Below, piece after piece: positions 36,999-46,260 of a stretch of 64,000 bases of DNA. Each line of letters opens with the position of its first letter. Within the stretch, counting starts at the first letter, position 1. A model generated the notes under the pieces. The model was given only the letters and a program-made list of their open reading frames with translations, was not told the origin of the DNA and ran no database searches. Origin of the DNA: Microbacteriaceae bacterium (GTDB lineage Bacteria; Actinomycetota; Actinomycetes; Actinomycetales; Microbacteriaceae); NCBI GenBank assembly GCA_025464995.1, contig JAODMO010000039.1, positions 20,674 to 84,673 on the forward strand. Direction: 5' to 3'. Both the position numbers and the translations under genes were made by a program.

Positions 36999-37825
36999 AC
37001 ACCCCTGTCCGTCGCGCGGTATTCCTGCGCATCGGCGTCTTTGCTCTCCTCGCCTGCATCCTGGTCGCCGCCTTCGTGCTGGTCGGCACGGGCCAGGCCC
37101 ACGCGGCCCCCATCGACCCGGTGCCGCCGACCGACCCGACCAATCCCGACGGCGGCGGCCTGAGCATCGAGATCAACGGCCCGAACGGCGCTCCGTCGTC
37201 GGCGATCGTGACCCTCATCGGCATCACGCTGCTCTCGATCGCGCCGTCGCTGCTGCTCATGATGACGTCGTTCACCAAGATCTTCGTCGTGCTCGCCATG
37301 GCCCGCAACGCGCTCGGACTTCCGTCGATTCCGCCGAACCAGGTGCTTGCGGGCCTCGCGCTGTTCCTGTCGCTGTTCATCATGGCCCCGGTCATCGCCG
37401 ACATCAACACGCTCGCCGTGCAGCCCTACCTCGACGGCACGATGACCGTGACACAGGCGATCGACGCGGCATCCGAGCCTCTCCGGGCCTTCATGCTCTC
37501 GAACACGCGCGAGGAGGACCTCGCCCTCATGACTCGCGTGTCGGGTGCCGACAACCCCGACAGCGCGAGCGACGTGCCGATGCTCACGCTCATCCCGTCG
37601 TTCATGATCTCCGAGCTGCGTGCCGCGTTCATCATCGGCTTCGTCATCTTCGTGCCCTTTCTCGTCATCGACCTCGTCGTCTCCTCGGCTCTCATGTCGA
37701 TGGGCATGATGATGCTGCCGCCGGTGATGATCTCGCTGCCGTTCAAGATCCTGCTCTTCGTGCTCGTCGACGGCTGGGCGCTCATCATCACCTCCCTCGT
37801 GACGAGCTACCAGGGCGGTGGATGA
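36995..37825 (+). CDS. fliP: Flagellar type III export protein FliP
   Basis: LTLIGITLLSIAPSLLLMMTSFTKIFVVLAMARNALGLPSIPPNQVLAGLALFLSLF. Confidence 0.96.
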   Translation: MNTPVRRAVFLRIGVFALLACILVAAFVLVGTGQAHAAPIDPVPPTDPTNPDGGGLSIEINGPNGAPSSAIVTLIGITLLSIAPSLLLMMTSFTKIFVVLAMARNALGLPSIPPNQVLAGLALFLSLFIMAPVIADINTLAVQPYLDGTMTVTQAIDAASEPLRAFMLSNTREEDLALMTRVSGADNPDSASDVPMLTLIPSFMISELRAAFIIGFVIFVPFLVIDLVVSSALMSMGMMMLPPVMISLPFKILLFVLVDGWALIITSLVTSYQGGG

Positions 37826-38100
37826 TGGACACGAACGCTGTCATGGACATCGGCCTGCAGGCGTGCGTCATCGCCGCCAAGCTGTGCGCCCCCATCCTCA
37901 TCGTCTCCCTCGTGGTCGGCTTCGCCATCTCGCTGCTGCAGTCGATCACCCAGATCCAGGAGGTCACGCTCTCCTTCGTGCCGAAGCTCGTGGCGGTCGC
38001 GATCGCGCTGCTCGTCTCCGGCCACTGGATGATCTCCGAGATGGTGTCGTTCACGAACGCGCTGTTCGAGCGCATCCCCACGCTTCTCGGCGGGGGATGA
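37822..38100 (+). CDS. fliQ: Flagellar export protein FliQ
   Basis: MMDTNAVMDIGLQACVIAAKLCAPILIVSLVVGFAISLLQSITQIQEVTLSFVPK. Confidence 0.95.
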   Translation: MMDTNAVMDIGLQACVIAAKLCAPILIVSLVVGFAISLLQSITQIQEVTLSFVPKLVAVAIALLVSGHWMISEMVSFTNALFERIPTLLGGG

Positions 38101-38101
38101 T

Positions 38102-38860
38102 GTGGAACTCAACCTCGACTTCGAGTGGATCGAAGCCGTGATGCTCGCGGGAGTGCGCATGGTCGCATTCATCGTCATCGCGCCGCCGTTCTCGGCCAAC
38201 GCCTTCCCGCTGCGGGTCAAGGGCATCCTCGCCCTCGGGCTCGCGCTCGCCGTCGCCCCGGTCGTCGCGCCCGGCTACGTCTCGCCCGACACCGGCGGCT
38301 TCGTCATGGCCCTCGTGCTCGAGTTCGTCGTCGGCGCCGTGCTCGGCTTCCTCGTGATGCTCGTCTTCTCGGCCGTGCAGTCGGCTGGCAACCTCATCGA
38401 CCTGTTCGGCGGATTCACACTCGCTCAAGGTTTCGACCCGCAGCTGCAGATCAACGGCGCCCAGTTCACGCGCCTCTTCCAGATGGCCGGGCTCGCGCTG
38501 CTCTTCGCCTCGGGCGGCTACCAGCTCATCATCGGCGGTCTCGCCCGCACCTTCACCGCCGTGCCCATCGGCGGCGGAATCGACCTCGCCGCGCCCCTCG
38601 AGGCCATCACGATGGCGACCGGGCAGATGCTGCTCTCCGCCCTGCAGATCGCCGGCCCGCTCGTCGTCGTGCTCTTCCTCGCGGATGCCGGTCTCGGCCT
38701 GCTCACCCGCGTCGCCCCCGCGCTCAACGCCTTCGCGATGGGTTTCCCGATCAAGATCCTGCTCACCCTCGTGCTCGTGCCGCTCCTCTTCGTGGCGCTC
38801 CCCGAGATCGTGAACTCGGTCACGAAGACCGCCGTCGACGAGATGACGGGGGTGCAGTAA
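38102..38860 (+). CDS. fliR: Flagellar export protein FliR
   Basis: ELNLDFEWIEAVMLAGVRMVAFIVIAPPFSANAFPLRVKGILALGLAL. Confidence 0.95.
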   Translation: MELNLDFEWIEAVMLAGVRMVAFIVIAPPFSANAFPLRVKGILALGLALAVAPVVAPGYVSPDTGGFVMALVLEFVVGAVLGFLVMLVFSAVQSAGNLIDLFGGFTLAQGFDPQLQINGAQFTRLFQMAGLALLFASGGYQLIIGGLARTFTAVPIGGGIDLAAPLEAITMATGQMLLSALQIAGPLVVVLFLADAGLGLLTRVAPALNAFAMGFPIKILLTLVLVPLLFVALPEIVNSVTKTAVDEMTGVQ

Positions 38861-39993
38861 TGGCCGACGACTCCGGGGAGAAGACCGAACAGGCCACCGA
38901 GAAGCGCATGAAGGAAGTGCGCTCCAAGGGCCAGCTCTCCCGCTCGCAAGACCTCACCGCGTGGGTCGGCGTCGGCGCGGTCGCCGTCATGCTGCCGCAG
39001 ACCATCACTCTCGGCACCGACGCGGGTGTCGACCAGATGTTCTCGATCAAGGGCATCGCCGCGGCGCCCGACCCGGCGCGCGCCGTCCAGGCGCTCGACG
39101 ACGGTCTCGGCTCGATTCTCGGCATGCTCACCCCCATGCTCGTCGTGGTCACGGTCGCGGTGCTCGCCGCGGCTGCAGTGCAGGGCGGCATCCACTTCAA
39201 GAGGCTCTCCGGCAGATTCGAGCAGTTCGACCTCGTCAAGGGGATCGGACACACGTTCGGCGGGCAGGCGCTCTGGAACGGCGCGAAGGCCCTGCTCAAG
39301 ACGCTGGTCGTCGGCCTGGTGCTGTTCATGGTCATCCAGGGGCTGCTGCCCGTGCTCATGACGGCCGGCGGGCTGCCCGTGTCATCCCTCATCGGTTCCG
39401 CGACCGGTGGCGCGGCCGCCCTCGTGCAGTCCGCCGTGCTCGCGGGCCTCATCCTCGCCGCGGCCGACGTCGTCGTGGTCATGCGACGCAACCGCAAGAA
39501 GACGCGGATGTCGAAGAAGGAGATCAAAGACGAGAGCAAGAGCTCCGAGGGCGACCCGCTCATCCGCTCGCAGCGACGCGCGCGCCAGCTCGCGATGAGT
39601 CGCAACCGGATGATGTCGGCCATCGTCGATGCGGACGTCGTGATGGTCAATCCCACCCACTTCGCCGTCGCCCTCAAGTACGAGGCCGGCAAGTCGGCGC
39701 CGCGCGTCGTGGCCAAGGGTGCCGAGGACGTCGCCGCGCGCATCCGCGAGCGCGCCGAGGAGGAGCGGGTTCCGATCGTGCGCGACATCCCGCTCACGCG
39801 CGCACTGCACTCGGCGTGCGAGCTCGGCGACGAGATCCCGGTCGAGCTCTACTCCGCCGTGGCGCGAGTGCTCGCCTTCGTCATGGCCCTCAAGGCGCGC
39901 GGTGCCGCGCAGGGCGTGCACACCATGGCGCCGCAGCCGGGCGCCCCCGCAAGCATCCCCGTCCAGAACCAACTGAGCACCGGAGGTCACTGA
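38860..39993 (+). CDS. flhB: Flagellar export protein FlhB
   Basis: MADDSGEKTEQATEKRMKEVRSKGQLSRSQDL and autocleavage site VMVNPTHFAVALKY. Confidence 0.96.
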   Translation: MADDSGEKTEQATEKRMKEVRSKGQLSRSQDLTAWVGVGAVAVMLPQTITLGTDAGVDQMFSIKGIAAAPDPARAVQALDDGLGSILGMLTPMLVVVTVAVLAAAAVQGGIHFKRLSGRFEQFDLVKGIGHTFGGQALWNGAKALLKTLVVGLVLFMVIQGLLPVLMTAGGLPVSSLIGSATGGAAALVQSAVLAGLILAAADVVVVMRRNRKKTRMSKKEIKDESKSSEGDPLIRSQRRARQLAMSRNRMMSAIVDADVVMVNPTHFAVALKYEAGKSAPRVVAKGAEDVAARIRERAEEERVPIVRDIPLTRALHSACELGDEIPVELYSAVARVLAFVMALKARGAAQGVHTMAPQPGAPASIPVQNQLSTGGH

Positions 39994-39994
39994 C

Positions 39995-42046
39995 GTGAAC
40001 CGCAACCTGGCCAAGCTGGCCGTTCCCGTCGGGGTGGTGGGCATCATCCTGCTGCTCGTCGTACCGGTGCCGGCGGCCGTTCTCGACTTCCTGCTCATCA
40101 TCAGCATCATGCTCGCGCTCGTCACGCTGCTCACGACGATGTTCGTGAAGAAGCCGCTCGACTTCTCGGTCTTCCCGTCGCTGCTGCTCGTGGCCACGCT
40201 GTTCCGGCTCGGCCTCAACGTCGCGTCCACCCGTCTCGTGCTCGGCGACGGCTATGCGGGCCAGGTGATCGAGGCCTTCGGCCACGTCGCCGTCGGCGGC
40301 TCCATCATCATCGGCGCCGTGATCTTCCTCATCCTCGTGGTGATCCAGTTCGTCGTCGTCACCAAGGGCGCCGAGCGCGTCGCCGAGGTCGGCGCGCGCT
40401 TCACCCTCGACGCGATGCCCGGCAAGCAGATGGCTATCGACGCCGACCTCAACGCGGGCCTCATCACCGACGCGCAGGCGCGGCAGCGCCGGGCGGAGGT
40501 CTCGGCCGAGGCCGACTTCTACGGCGCGATGGACGGCGCCTCGAAGTTCGTCAAGGGCGACGCGATCGCCGGAATCATCATCATCATCATCAACCTCATC
40601 GGCGGCATCGCGATCGGCATGGTGCAGCGCGGCATGGAGATCACCGACGCGCTCAACACCTACGCGCTGCTGACCATCGGCGACGGCCTCGTCACCCAGA
40701 TCCCCGCGCTGCTCATGGCCGTCTCCACCGGCATCATCGTGACCCGGTCGAACGCGGAGGAGGAGCTCGGCACCGCGGCATCCGCCCAGCTCACCCAGTC
40801 TCGCAACGCCCTCATGATCGCCGGTGGTGCGGCCATCGGCATGGCCTTCATCCCCGGGATGCCGCTCATCCCCTTCATCCTCGTCGGCGGTGCCCTCTTC
40901 TTCATCGCACAGCGGGTGAAGGCGAACAAGGCGGCCGACCTCAAAGAACTCGAGGACGCCGCTGCCGAGGTGGATGCGGGCTCCCAGCCGATGACGAACG
41001 AGGCGCTCATCGAGCAGATGCGGGTGCACGCCCTCGAGATCATGCTGTCGACCGACCTCGTGGACATCGTGTCGGATGCCTCGGACGACCTGCTCGCGCG
41101 GGTGCGGTCGTTGCGGCGCAAAATCGCGATGGACCTCGGCGTCGTCGTGCCGCCCGTGCGCACACGCGACAGCGTCGAGCTGCCGAGCTCCACCTACGTC
41201 ATCCGCATCGCGGGTGTCGACGCGGGCCGCGGCATCGCGCCGCGCGGAAAGGTGCTCGCGCTCGGCGACTCGCTCGACACCCTGCCCGGCCAGGCCACGG
41301 TCGACCCGGTGTTCGGTCTCACGGGCAAGTGGGTGCCGAGCGAGATGCGGCACAGCGCCGAGATGCTCGGAGCGACGGTCATCGACCGCGTCTCCGTGGT
41401 CGTCACCCACCTCTCGTCGATCATCAGCGCCAACGCGGCGCGGCTGCTCTCGCGGGAGGACGTGCGCGTGCTCACCGAGGGCGTGCGGCAGGTCAACCCG
41501 TCGGCCGTCGACGAGCTGACGCCGGCGCTTCTGAGCCTCGCCGAGGTGCAGCGGGTGCTCCAGGGGCTGCTCGTCGAGCAGATCCCGATCAACGACCTGC
41601 CCCGCATCTACGAGTCGCTGTCGCTGCGCGCCAAGGTGTCGACCGACCCCGAGGGTCTCGTCGAGGCCGCACGCCTCGCGCTCGGGCCGGCGCTGCTCAC
41701 GAGCTACCTCGACGGCGACAACCTGCGTGTGATCATGATCGACCCGCTTCTCGAGCAGTCCATGCTCGAGGGGCTGCGCCCGTCAGACCAGGGAACGCAG
41801 ATTCTCCTCAACCAGAACGCGCTCGAGTCGGTGCTCGGCTCCTTGCGGGAGGCGGTCGACCGCGTGGAGGCGAGCGGACAGTCGGCCGTGCTCGTGTGCG
41901 CGCCGGCCCTGCGCCCCGCCATCCGTCGCCTCGTCTCCGCACAGTCCGGTGGACTGCCCGTGCTCTCGTACCAAGAGGTCACATCGTCGAACGTCGTCAT
42001 AGAAACAGTGGGGGTCGTGCGTGTCACCGAGTCGATATCAGGTTGA
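39995..42046 (+). CDS. flhA: Flagellar export protein FlhA
   Basis: 683 aa; GLNVASTRLVLGDGYAGQVIEAFG...AERVAEVGARFTLDAMPGKQMAIDADLNAGLI. Confidence 0.97.
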   Translation: MNRNLAKLAVPVGVVGIILLLVVPVPAAVLDFLLIISIMLALVTLLTTMFVKKPLDFSVFPSLLLVATLFRLGLNVASTRLVLGDGYAGQVIEAFGHVAVGGSIIIGAVIFLILVVIQFVVVTKGAERVAEVGARFTLDAMPGKQMAIDADLNAGLITDAQARQRRAEVSAEADFYGAMDGASKFVKGDAIAGIIIIIINLIGGIAIGMVQRGMEITDALNTYALLTIGDGLVTQIPALLMAVSTGIIVTRSNAEEELGTAASAQLTQSRNALMIAGGAAIGMAFIPGMPLIPFILVGGALFFIAQRVKANKAADLKELEDAAAEVDAGSQPMTNEALIEQMRVHALEIMLSTDLVDIVSDASDDLLARVRSLRRKIAMDLGVVVPPVRTRDSVELPSSTYVIRIAGVDAGRGIAPRGKVLALGDSLDTLPGQATVDPVFGLTGKWVPSEMRHSAEMLGATVIDRVSVVVTHLSSIISANAARLLSREDVRVLTEGVRQVNPSAVDELTPALLSLAEVQRVLQGLLVEQIPINDLPRIYESLSLRAKVSTDPEGLVEAARLALGPALLTSYLDGDNLRVIMIDPLLEQSMLEGLRPSDQGTQILLNQNALESVLGSLREAVDRVEASGQSAVLVCAPALRPAIRRLVSAQSGGLPVLSYQEVTSSNVVIETVGVVRVTESISG

Positions 42047-42878
42047 GGCGGAGACGCTCGACGAACTGAACGCGCGAATTCTCGCGGAGTACGGGGCGGA
42101 TGCCGCGATCGTCTCCACGACGGTGGTGACGACGGGCGGCCTGCAGGGCTTCTTCGCGCAGCGGCGGTTCCAGGCGACCGTCGAACTGCCCGACGGCACC
42201 CCGAACGACGCGCACTCCTTCGACCTCACCGCCCGCGCCGGAATCGCCGCCTTGCTCGACGAGGCAGACCAGGCCGACACGCTCCAGCGCGTCGACCGGT
42301 CGAACTGGGCGGTCTCCACGTCGACCGTCGACTTCGCCGCCATCCTCGCCGACCTCACGCTCACGACGGCGCGGGACGCCCCGGCGCCGCGTGTGCCGAC
42401 GGCTGTCGTGTCGCCGGTGCCGCTGCGCGGCGCGGGCGACCTCGTGGTCGTCATCGGGCTCGGCGACGACGCGCTCGCGGTGGCCCGCTCGATCGCGGCG
42501 TCGTCGGCGGCCTCCGCGGTGCGCATAGCCGGTGACATAGAGCGCCATTCGATCGCACGCATCGACGACCGCCGTGCGGCCATCGCGGCCCGTGCCGACG
42601 GGGTGCGCAACGGCCAGGGCGTCGTCGTGGCGTTCGGGCTTCCCCGCCGCGGTCCGACGTCGGAGGCGGCGACCGCGCTAGAGAACCTCCACCCCGACCA
42701 GGTGTGGGTCGCCGTCGACGCGGGCCGCAAGCACGAGGACACCGTGCGCTGGGTGCGCGCGATCACCGATATCGTGCCCGTGGACGCCGTCATGAGCTGG
42801 GCGCCGGAGGCGACATCCTCGCCACACTCCGTGAGCCAGCTCGGCCTTCCCGTCGGGTGGCTCGAAGCCGGTTGGTAG
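42021..42878 (+). CDS. FlhF-like protein (SRP-GTPase relative) with degenerate P-loop
   Basis: N-terminus RYQVEAETLDELNARILAEYGADAAIVSTTVVTTGGLQGFFAQRRFQATVEL is FlhF-like and follows flhA. The Walker A position reads VVVIGLGDDALAVARSIA with no GKT/S. Confidence 0.7.
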   Translation: MSPSRYQVEAETLDELNARILAEYGADAAIVSTTVVTTGGLQGFFAQRRFQATVELPDGTPNDAHSFDLTARAGIAALLDEADQADTLQRVDRSNWAVSTSTVDFAAILADLTLTTARDAPAPRVPTAVVSPVPLRGAGDLVVVIGLGDDALAVARSIAASSAASAVRIAGDIERHSIARIDDRRAAIAARADGVRNGQGVVVAFGLPRRGPTSEAATALENLHPDQVWVAVDAGRKHEDTVRWVRAITDIVPVDAVMSWAPEATSSPHSVSQLGLPVGWLEAGW

Positions 42879-42887
42879 GCTGAAGAG

Positions 42888-43184
42888 ATGCTCGTTCTAA
42901 CTCGCAAACCGGGAGAGCGCATTCTCATCGGTGACAACATCGTCGTCACCATCCTCGACTCGCGGGGAGACGGCGTGCGCATCGGAATCGACGCGCCGCG
43001 CGGCATCTCGATCCAGCGCGAGGAAGTGTTGCGCGCGGTCGCCGACGCGAACCTCGCCGCCGCCGAAGCCCGGCCCGACGACGCCGAACGCATCAAGGCG
43101 GCGCTCGGAATCCTGCCGTCTGCGGGCACTGCACCCGAGGCGCCCGCAGTCGCCGGCGCGTCAGAGGAGCCCGCCCAGACCTGA
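42888..43184 (+). CDS. csrA: Carbon storage regulator / translational repressor CsrA
   Basis: MLVLTRKPGERILIGDNIVVTILDSRGDGVRIGIDAPRGISIQREEVLRAVADANLAAA. Confidence 0.97.
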   Translation: MLVLTRKPGERILIGDNIVVTILDSRGDGVRIGIDAPRGISIQREEVLRAVADANLAAAEARPDDAERIKAALGILPSAGTAPEAPAVAGASEEPAQT

Positions 43185-43293
43185 TGGGGAGGGCAGACGC
43201 GGTAGCCCCAGATATGGTGTCGGCATTTATGCCGACATTCGTGTACCCTATTCAACAAGCGCTTTAGTTCCCCCGGATTGATCGCTGACGAGG

Positions 43294-43332
43294 CCCGACG
43301 CCATTACCCGGCGTCGGGCCTTCATCTTTTCC
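43294..43332 (+). terminator. Terminator downstream of csrA
   Basis: GGCCCGACGCC-attaccc-GGCGTCGGGCC followed by TTCATCTTTT. Confidence 0.85.
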
Positions 43333-43428
43333 CGACAGTGCCCGGATGCTCCCAGCCCCTCGAGGGTCACCCGTCTGGTTTACGCTTGTCCCGCATGGCC
43401 GGATGCTTCGTCAACACGAGGAGCAATC

Positions 43429-43821
43429 TTGGAAGTCGTCCGCTGGCAGCCGCCCTGGCCGCTCATCCGAACGAGTGAACGCGAGTGGATCATCCTGCGC
43501 GACGACCCCTCGAAGCCGGTCGCGGTCGTGCGCTACCTCGACAACGCGCCGAGCGGCGGCCAATACCGCGTCGTGCGCTGGGCGCCCAGCTCCGAAGACC
43601 GGCGGCTGTTCGAGTACTTCCCCTCGCTCGAGAAGGCTGACATGGCGGTCACGTTCATGGACAGAGATCCGCTGACCGGTGCGACCGCGCTCACGAGCGA
43701 GCGCAGCCCGGAGTGGGGCCGATTCGAGCGATGGTTCTGGGCGCAGGCATCCGAACGCCTCATTCACGAGGCGGCGCCGGCGTGGCTGTTCCGCGAGCGG
43801 CTGGTGCGGCGCACCGCATAG
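43429..43821 (+). CDS. Conserved hypothetical protein
   Basis: 130-aa ORF (TTG start) MEVVRWQPPWPLIRTSEREWIILRDDPSKPVAVVRYLDNAPSGGQYRVVRW. Confidence 0.65.
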   Translation: MEVVRWQPPWPLIRTSEREWIILRDDPSKPVAVVRYLDNAPSGGQYRVVRWAPSSEDRRLFEYFPSLEKADMAVTFMDRDPLTGATALTSERSPEWGRFERWFWAQASERLIHEAAPAWLFRERLVRRTA

Positions 43822-43964
43822 GGCCAACCCCGGGAGAAGCATTGCTCGTCGCCGAATGCAAGGGGCAACCGAGATTTTGCGGCACTTCGAAGTAGTGATT
43901 ACGTTTCACAAGTCGCCTTTTCGTCGGGCGGCACAACGTAGACAGAAGAAAAGAGGGACCTCAC

Positions 43965-44243
43965 ATGAGTAACACACCCCACAACGGCCGCGTCTCTCGC
44001 CTCTCCACGGAGACCAAGGCCGCGTTCAAGACCACCGAGTTCATCGCGTACGTCGTCATCCTGATCGCGATGTTCATCGCCTCGGCGGTCGTCGACAACG
44101 GTGACGACGGCCAGGGATTCGGCGCGCAGGACGTGTGGCTCTACGCCACGCTCCTCACGATCGGATACATGATCAGCCGCGGGCTCGCCAAGTCGGGCAG
44201 CCGCGAGTTCTACGACAACGACGAGCACACCACGCGTCGCTGA
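43965..44243 (+). CDS. Small membrane protein
   Basis: 92-aa ORF with two TM segments (FIAYVVILIAMFIASAVV; VWLYATLLTIGYMIS); followed by a strong terminator. Confidence 0.75.
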   Translation: MSNTPHNGRVSRLSTETKAAFKTTEFIAYVVILIAMFIASAVVDNGDDGQGFGAQDVWLYATLLTIGYMISRGLAKSGSREFYDNDEHTTRR

Positions 44244-44260
44244 CTGTAATCGCTGAAAAT

Positions 44261-44296
44261 ACGAAGGCCCCTTGCGTCGCAAGGGGCCTTCGTTGC
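44261..44296 (+). terminator. Terminator downstream of the 43965 membrane gene
   Basis: 15-bp stem ACGAAGGCCCCTTGC-gtc-GCAAGGGGCCTTCGT. Confidence 0.8.
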
Positions 44297-44320
44297 GCGG
44301 GCGGCACGGGCCCGGAACGC

Positions 44321-44350
44321 AAAAAAGCCGCTCAATCTCTTGAGCGGCTC
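44321..44350 (-). terminator. Terminator of tRNA-Phe
   Basis: Minus: GCCGCTCAAGAGATTGAGCGGC followed by TTTTTT. Confidence 0.8.
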
Positions 44351-44362
44351 ATGCGCGGTAAG

Positions 44363-44438
44363 TGGTGGCCCCGACCGGCGTCGATCCGGTGACCTCACGA
44401 TTTTCAGTCGTGCGCTCTACCAACTGAGCTACAGGGCC
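44363..44438 (-). tRNA. tRNA-Phe (GAA), CCA encoded
   Basis: Minus: GGCCCTGTAGCTCAGTTGGTAGAGCGCACGACTGAAAATCGTGAGGTCACCGGATCGACGCCGGTCGGGGCCACCA; complete cloverleaf, anticodon loop CTGAAAA. Confidence 0.97.
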
Positions 44439-44461
44439 AAGGCAGACTCTCGTCGCCTAGG

Positions 44462-44492
44462 AAAAATAACCCACCCTTTCGGATGGGTTATT
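44462..44492 (-). terminator. Terminator of tRNA-Glu/tRNA-Asp unit
   Basis: Minus: AATAACCCATCC-gaaa-GGGTGGGTTATT followed by TTTCC. Confidence 0.75.
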
Positions 44493-44500
44493 CATCTTTG

Positions 44501-44574
44501 CGACCCTGACCGGACTTGAACCGGCGACCTCCGCCGTGACAGGGCGGCGCGCTAACCAACTGCGCTACAGGGCC
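44501..44574 (-). tRNA. tRNA-Asp (GTC)
   Basis: Minus: GGCCCTGTAGCGCAGTTGGTTAGCGCGCCGCCCTGTCACGGCGGAGGTCGCCGGTTCAAGTCCGGTCAGGGTCG; anticodon loop CTGTCAC. Confidence 0.96.
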
Positions 44575-44597
44575 ATGCTATTGAGTTGTCAGTTTTG

Positions 44598-44670
44598 TGA
44601 CCCCAACGGGATTCGAACCCGTGTTAACGCCGTGAAAGGGCGCCGTCCTAGGCCACTAAACGATGGGGCC
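44598..44670 (-). tRNA. tRNA-Glu (TTC)
   Basis: Minus: GGCCCCATCGTTTAGTGGCCTAGGACGGCGCCCTTTCACGGCGTTAACACGGGTTCGAATCCCGTTGGGGTCA; anticodon loop CCTTTCA. Confidence 0.96.
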
Positions 44671-44929
44671 ATGCGCAAACAAACCGTCATAGCTACCGAG
44701 AGAAAAGAATACGGGTCTGGGGCTGAAACACCAAACCGAGCGATTCGGCACACACCGGCGGGGGACGCCGGCCAGTGAACATATGGAGCGTAGGTTCAAC
44801 TGAACGTTGAGGCTTGCGGAGAAACCCCGTAGCCTCGGTCACTGGGGCGGAACGCGGCCGGTTGGTACTGTTGACGCAGTTGACAGTGTGACTGGCGTTA
44901 TATTCGCGCCGAACACGATTCGGGGAAAA

Positions 44930-46231
44930 ATGATCTTCTGGCCACGTCGAGCCAATACACACACGACCGTGACGCGCGGGCGCCGCCGCACGCGCCTCGT
45001 CGCGCTCGCTGTCGCACTGTCGTTCGTCTCTGCGGTGGCCATAGTGGAGTCGGACTCCCGAGCCGCCTTCGCCTTCGACTATCCGTCGTGGACCGACGTG
45101 CAGAACGCGCGCTCCAGCGAGCAGGCGACGATCAACCAGATCAACGAGATCAAGTCGCTCATCGAGGGGCTGCGCGTCGAAGTGGAGCGCACCCAGGCCG
45201 AGGTGATCGCCAAGGGCGAGGCCTACCAGGAGGCCGACCAAAGGTTCCAAGAGGCCGCGCTCAAGGCCCAGAAGCTCGATTCGCAGGCCGACGATGCCGA
45301 GGCCAGCGCGACGCAGTCGAAGCAGCAGGCCGGCGAGATCGTCGCCCAGCAGTACCGCTCGGGTAACGGCGACGTCTCCGCGAACCTCTTCGTGAACGCA
45401 TCCAAGGCCGACGACCTGCTCTACACCTACGGCATGGCCGACAAGTTCACCGAGCAGACCGCGGGAATCTACGAGAAGGCGCTTCTCGACATGAACACCG
45501 CTCGGGCGCTGACGAAGCAGGCCGAAAGGGCCCAGTCGCTGCTCGAGGAGCTCAAGGTCGCCGCCGAGGCGGCTCGCGACGCGGCCCAGGCCGCCGCGGA
45601 TGCCGCGGCCGCCGCTGTCGCGGCCCAGGAGGAGAACCAGGCGACGCTCAACGCGCAGCTCACGGTGCTCAGCGAGCGTCGCGCCGTCACGGAGGCCGAC
45701 TTCGTCGTCGGCGAGAACATCCGCATCGAGGCGGCCAGGGTCGAGGCGGCCCGCCAGGCGGAGCTGGCCCGCCAGGCAGCGGCCGCGGGCGCGGCGGCCG
45801 GAGCCGGCGTCGTCGGTCAGAGCGGCTGGGCAAAGCCGGCCTACGGCGGCATCACGAGCGGCTACGGCAACCGGCTGAACCCCTACAGCCACGTCTGGCG
45901 CCTCCACGCCGGAACCGACATCGGCGCGGCCTGCGGTCGACCGATCTACGCGGCCCACGCCGGCTCCGTCGTCTACTCGGGATGGAACGGCAGCTACGGC
46001 AACTTCATCCAGCTCTCCAACGGCGACAACATCTCGACCGCGTACGGCCACATTGTCAACGGCGGCCTGCTCGTCGGCAAGGGTGCGCGGGTCTCGAGCG
46101 GCCAACTCATCGCCTACGTCGGCACCACGGGCGGCTCGACCGGCTGCCACCTGCACTACGAGGTGCGCATCAACAACGTCGCGACCGACGCCGTGCCGTT
46201 CATGCGCAACCAGGGCGTCACCCTTGGCTGA
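44930..46231 (+). CDS. Secreted coiled-coil protein with M23 (LytM) peptidase domain
   Basis: Signal-like N-terminus, long coiled coil, C-terminal GYGNRLNPYSHVWRLHAGTDIGAACGRPIYAAHAGSVVYSGWNGSYGN...GCHLHYEVRIN. Confidence 0.92.
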   Translation: MIFWPRRANTHTTVTRGRRRTRLVALAVALSFVSAVAIVESDSRAAFAFDYPSWTDVQNARSSEQATINQINEIKSLIEGLRVEVERTQAEVIAKGEAYQEADQRFQEAALKAQKLDSQADDAEASATQSKQQAGEIVAQQYRSGNGDVSANLFVNASKADDLLYTYGMADKFTEQTAGIYEKALLDMNTARALTKQAERAQSLLEELKVAAEAARDAAQAAADAAAAAVAAQEENQATLNAQLTVLSERRAVTEADFVVGENIRIEAARVEAARQAELARQAAAAGAAAGAGVVGQSGWAKPAYGGITSGYGNRLNPYSHVWRLHAGTDIGAACGRPIYAAHAGSVVYSGWNGSYGNFIQLSNGDNISTAYGHIVNGGLLVGKGARVSSGQLIAYVGTTGGSTGCHLHYEVRINNVATDAVPFMRNQGVTLG

Positions 46232-46260
46232 CACCGGCCGCTCGCAGATCGTTGCGCGCA

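Noticed and set aside
44780-44930. Possible c-di-AMP (ydaO-type) riboswitch before the M23 hydrolase gene, as in some actinobacterial hydrolase genes
   Set aside because: Space upstream is limited by the tRNA-Glu gene and no conserved ydaO motifs were recognised.
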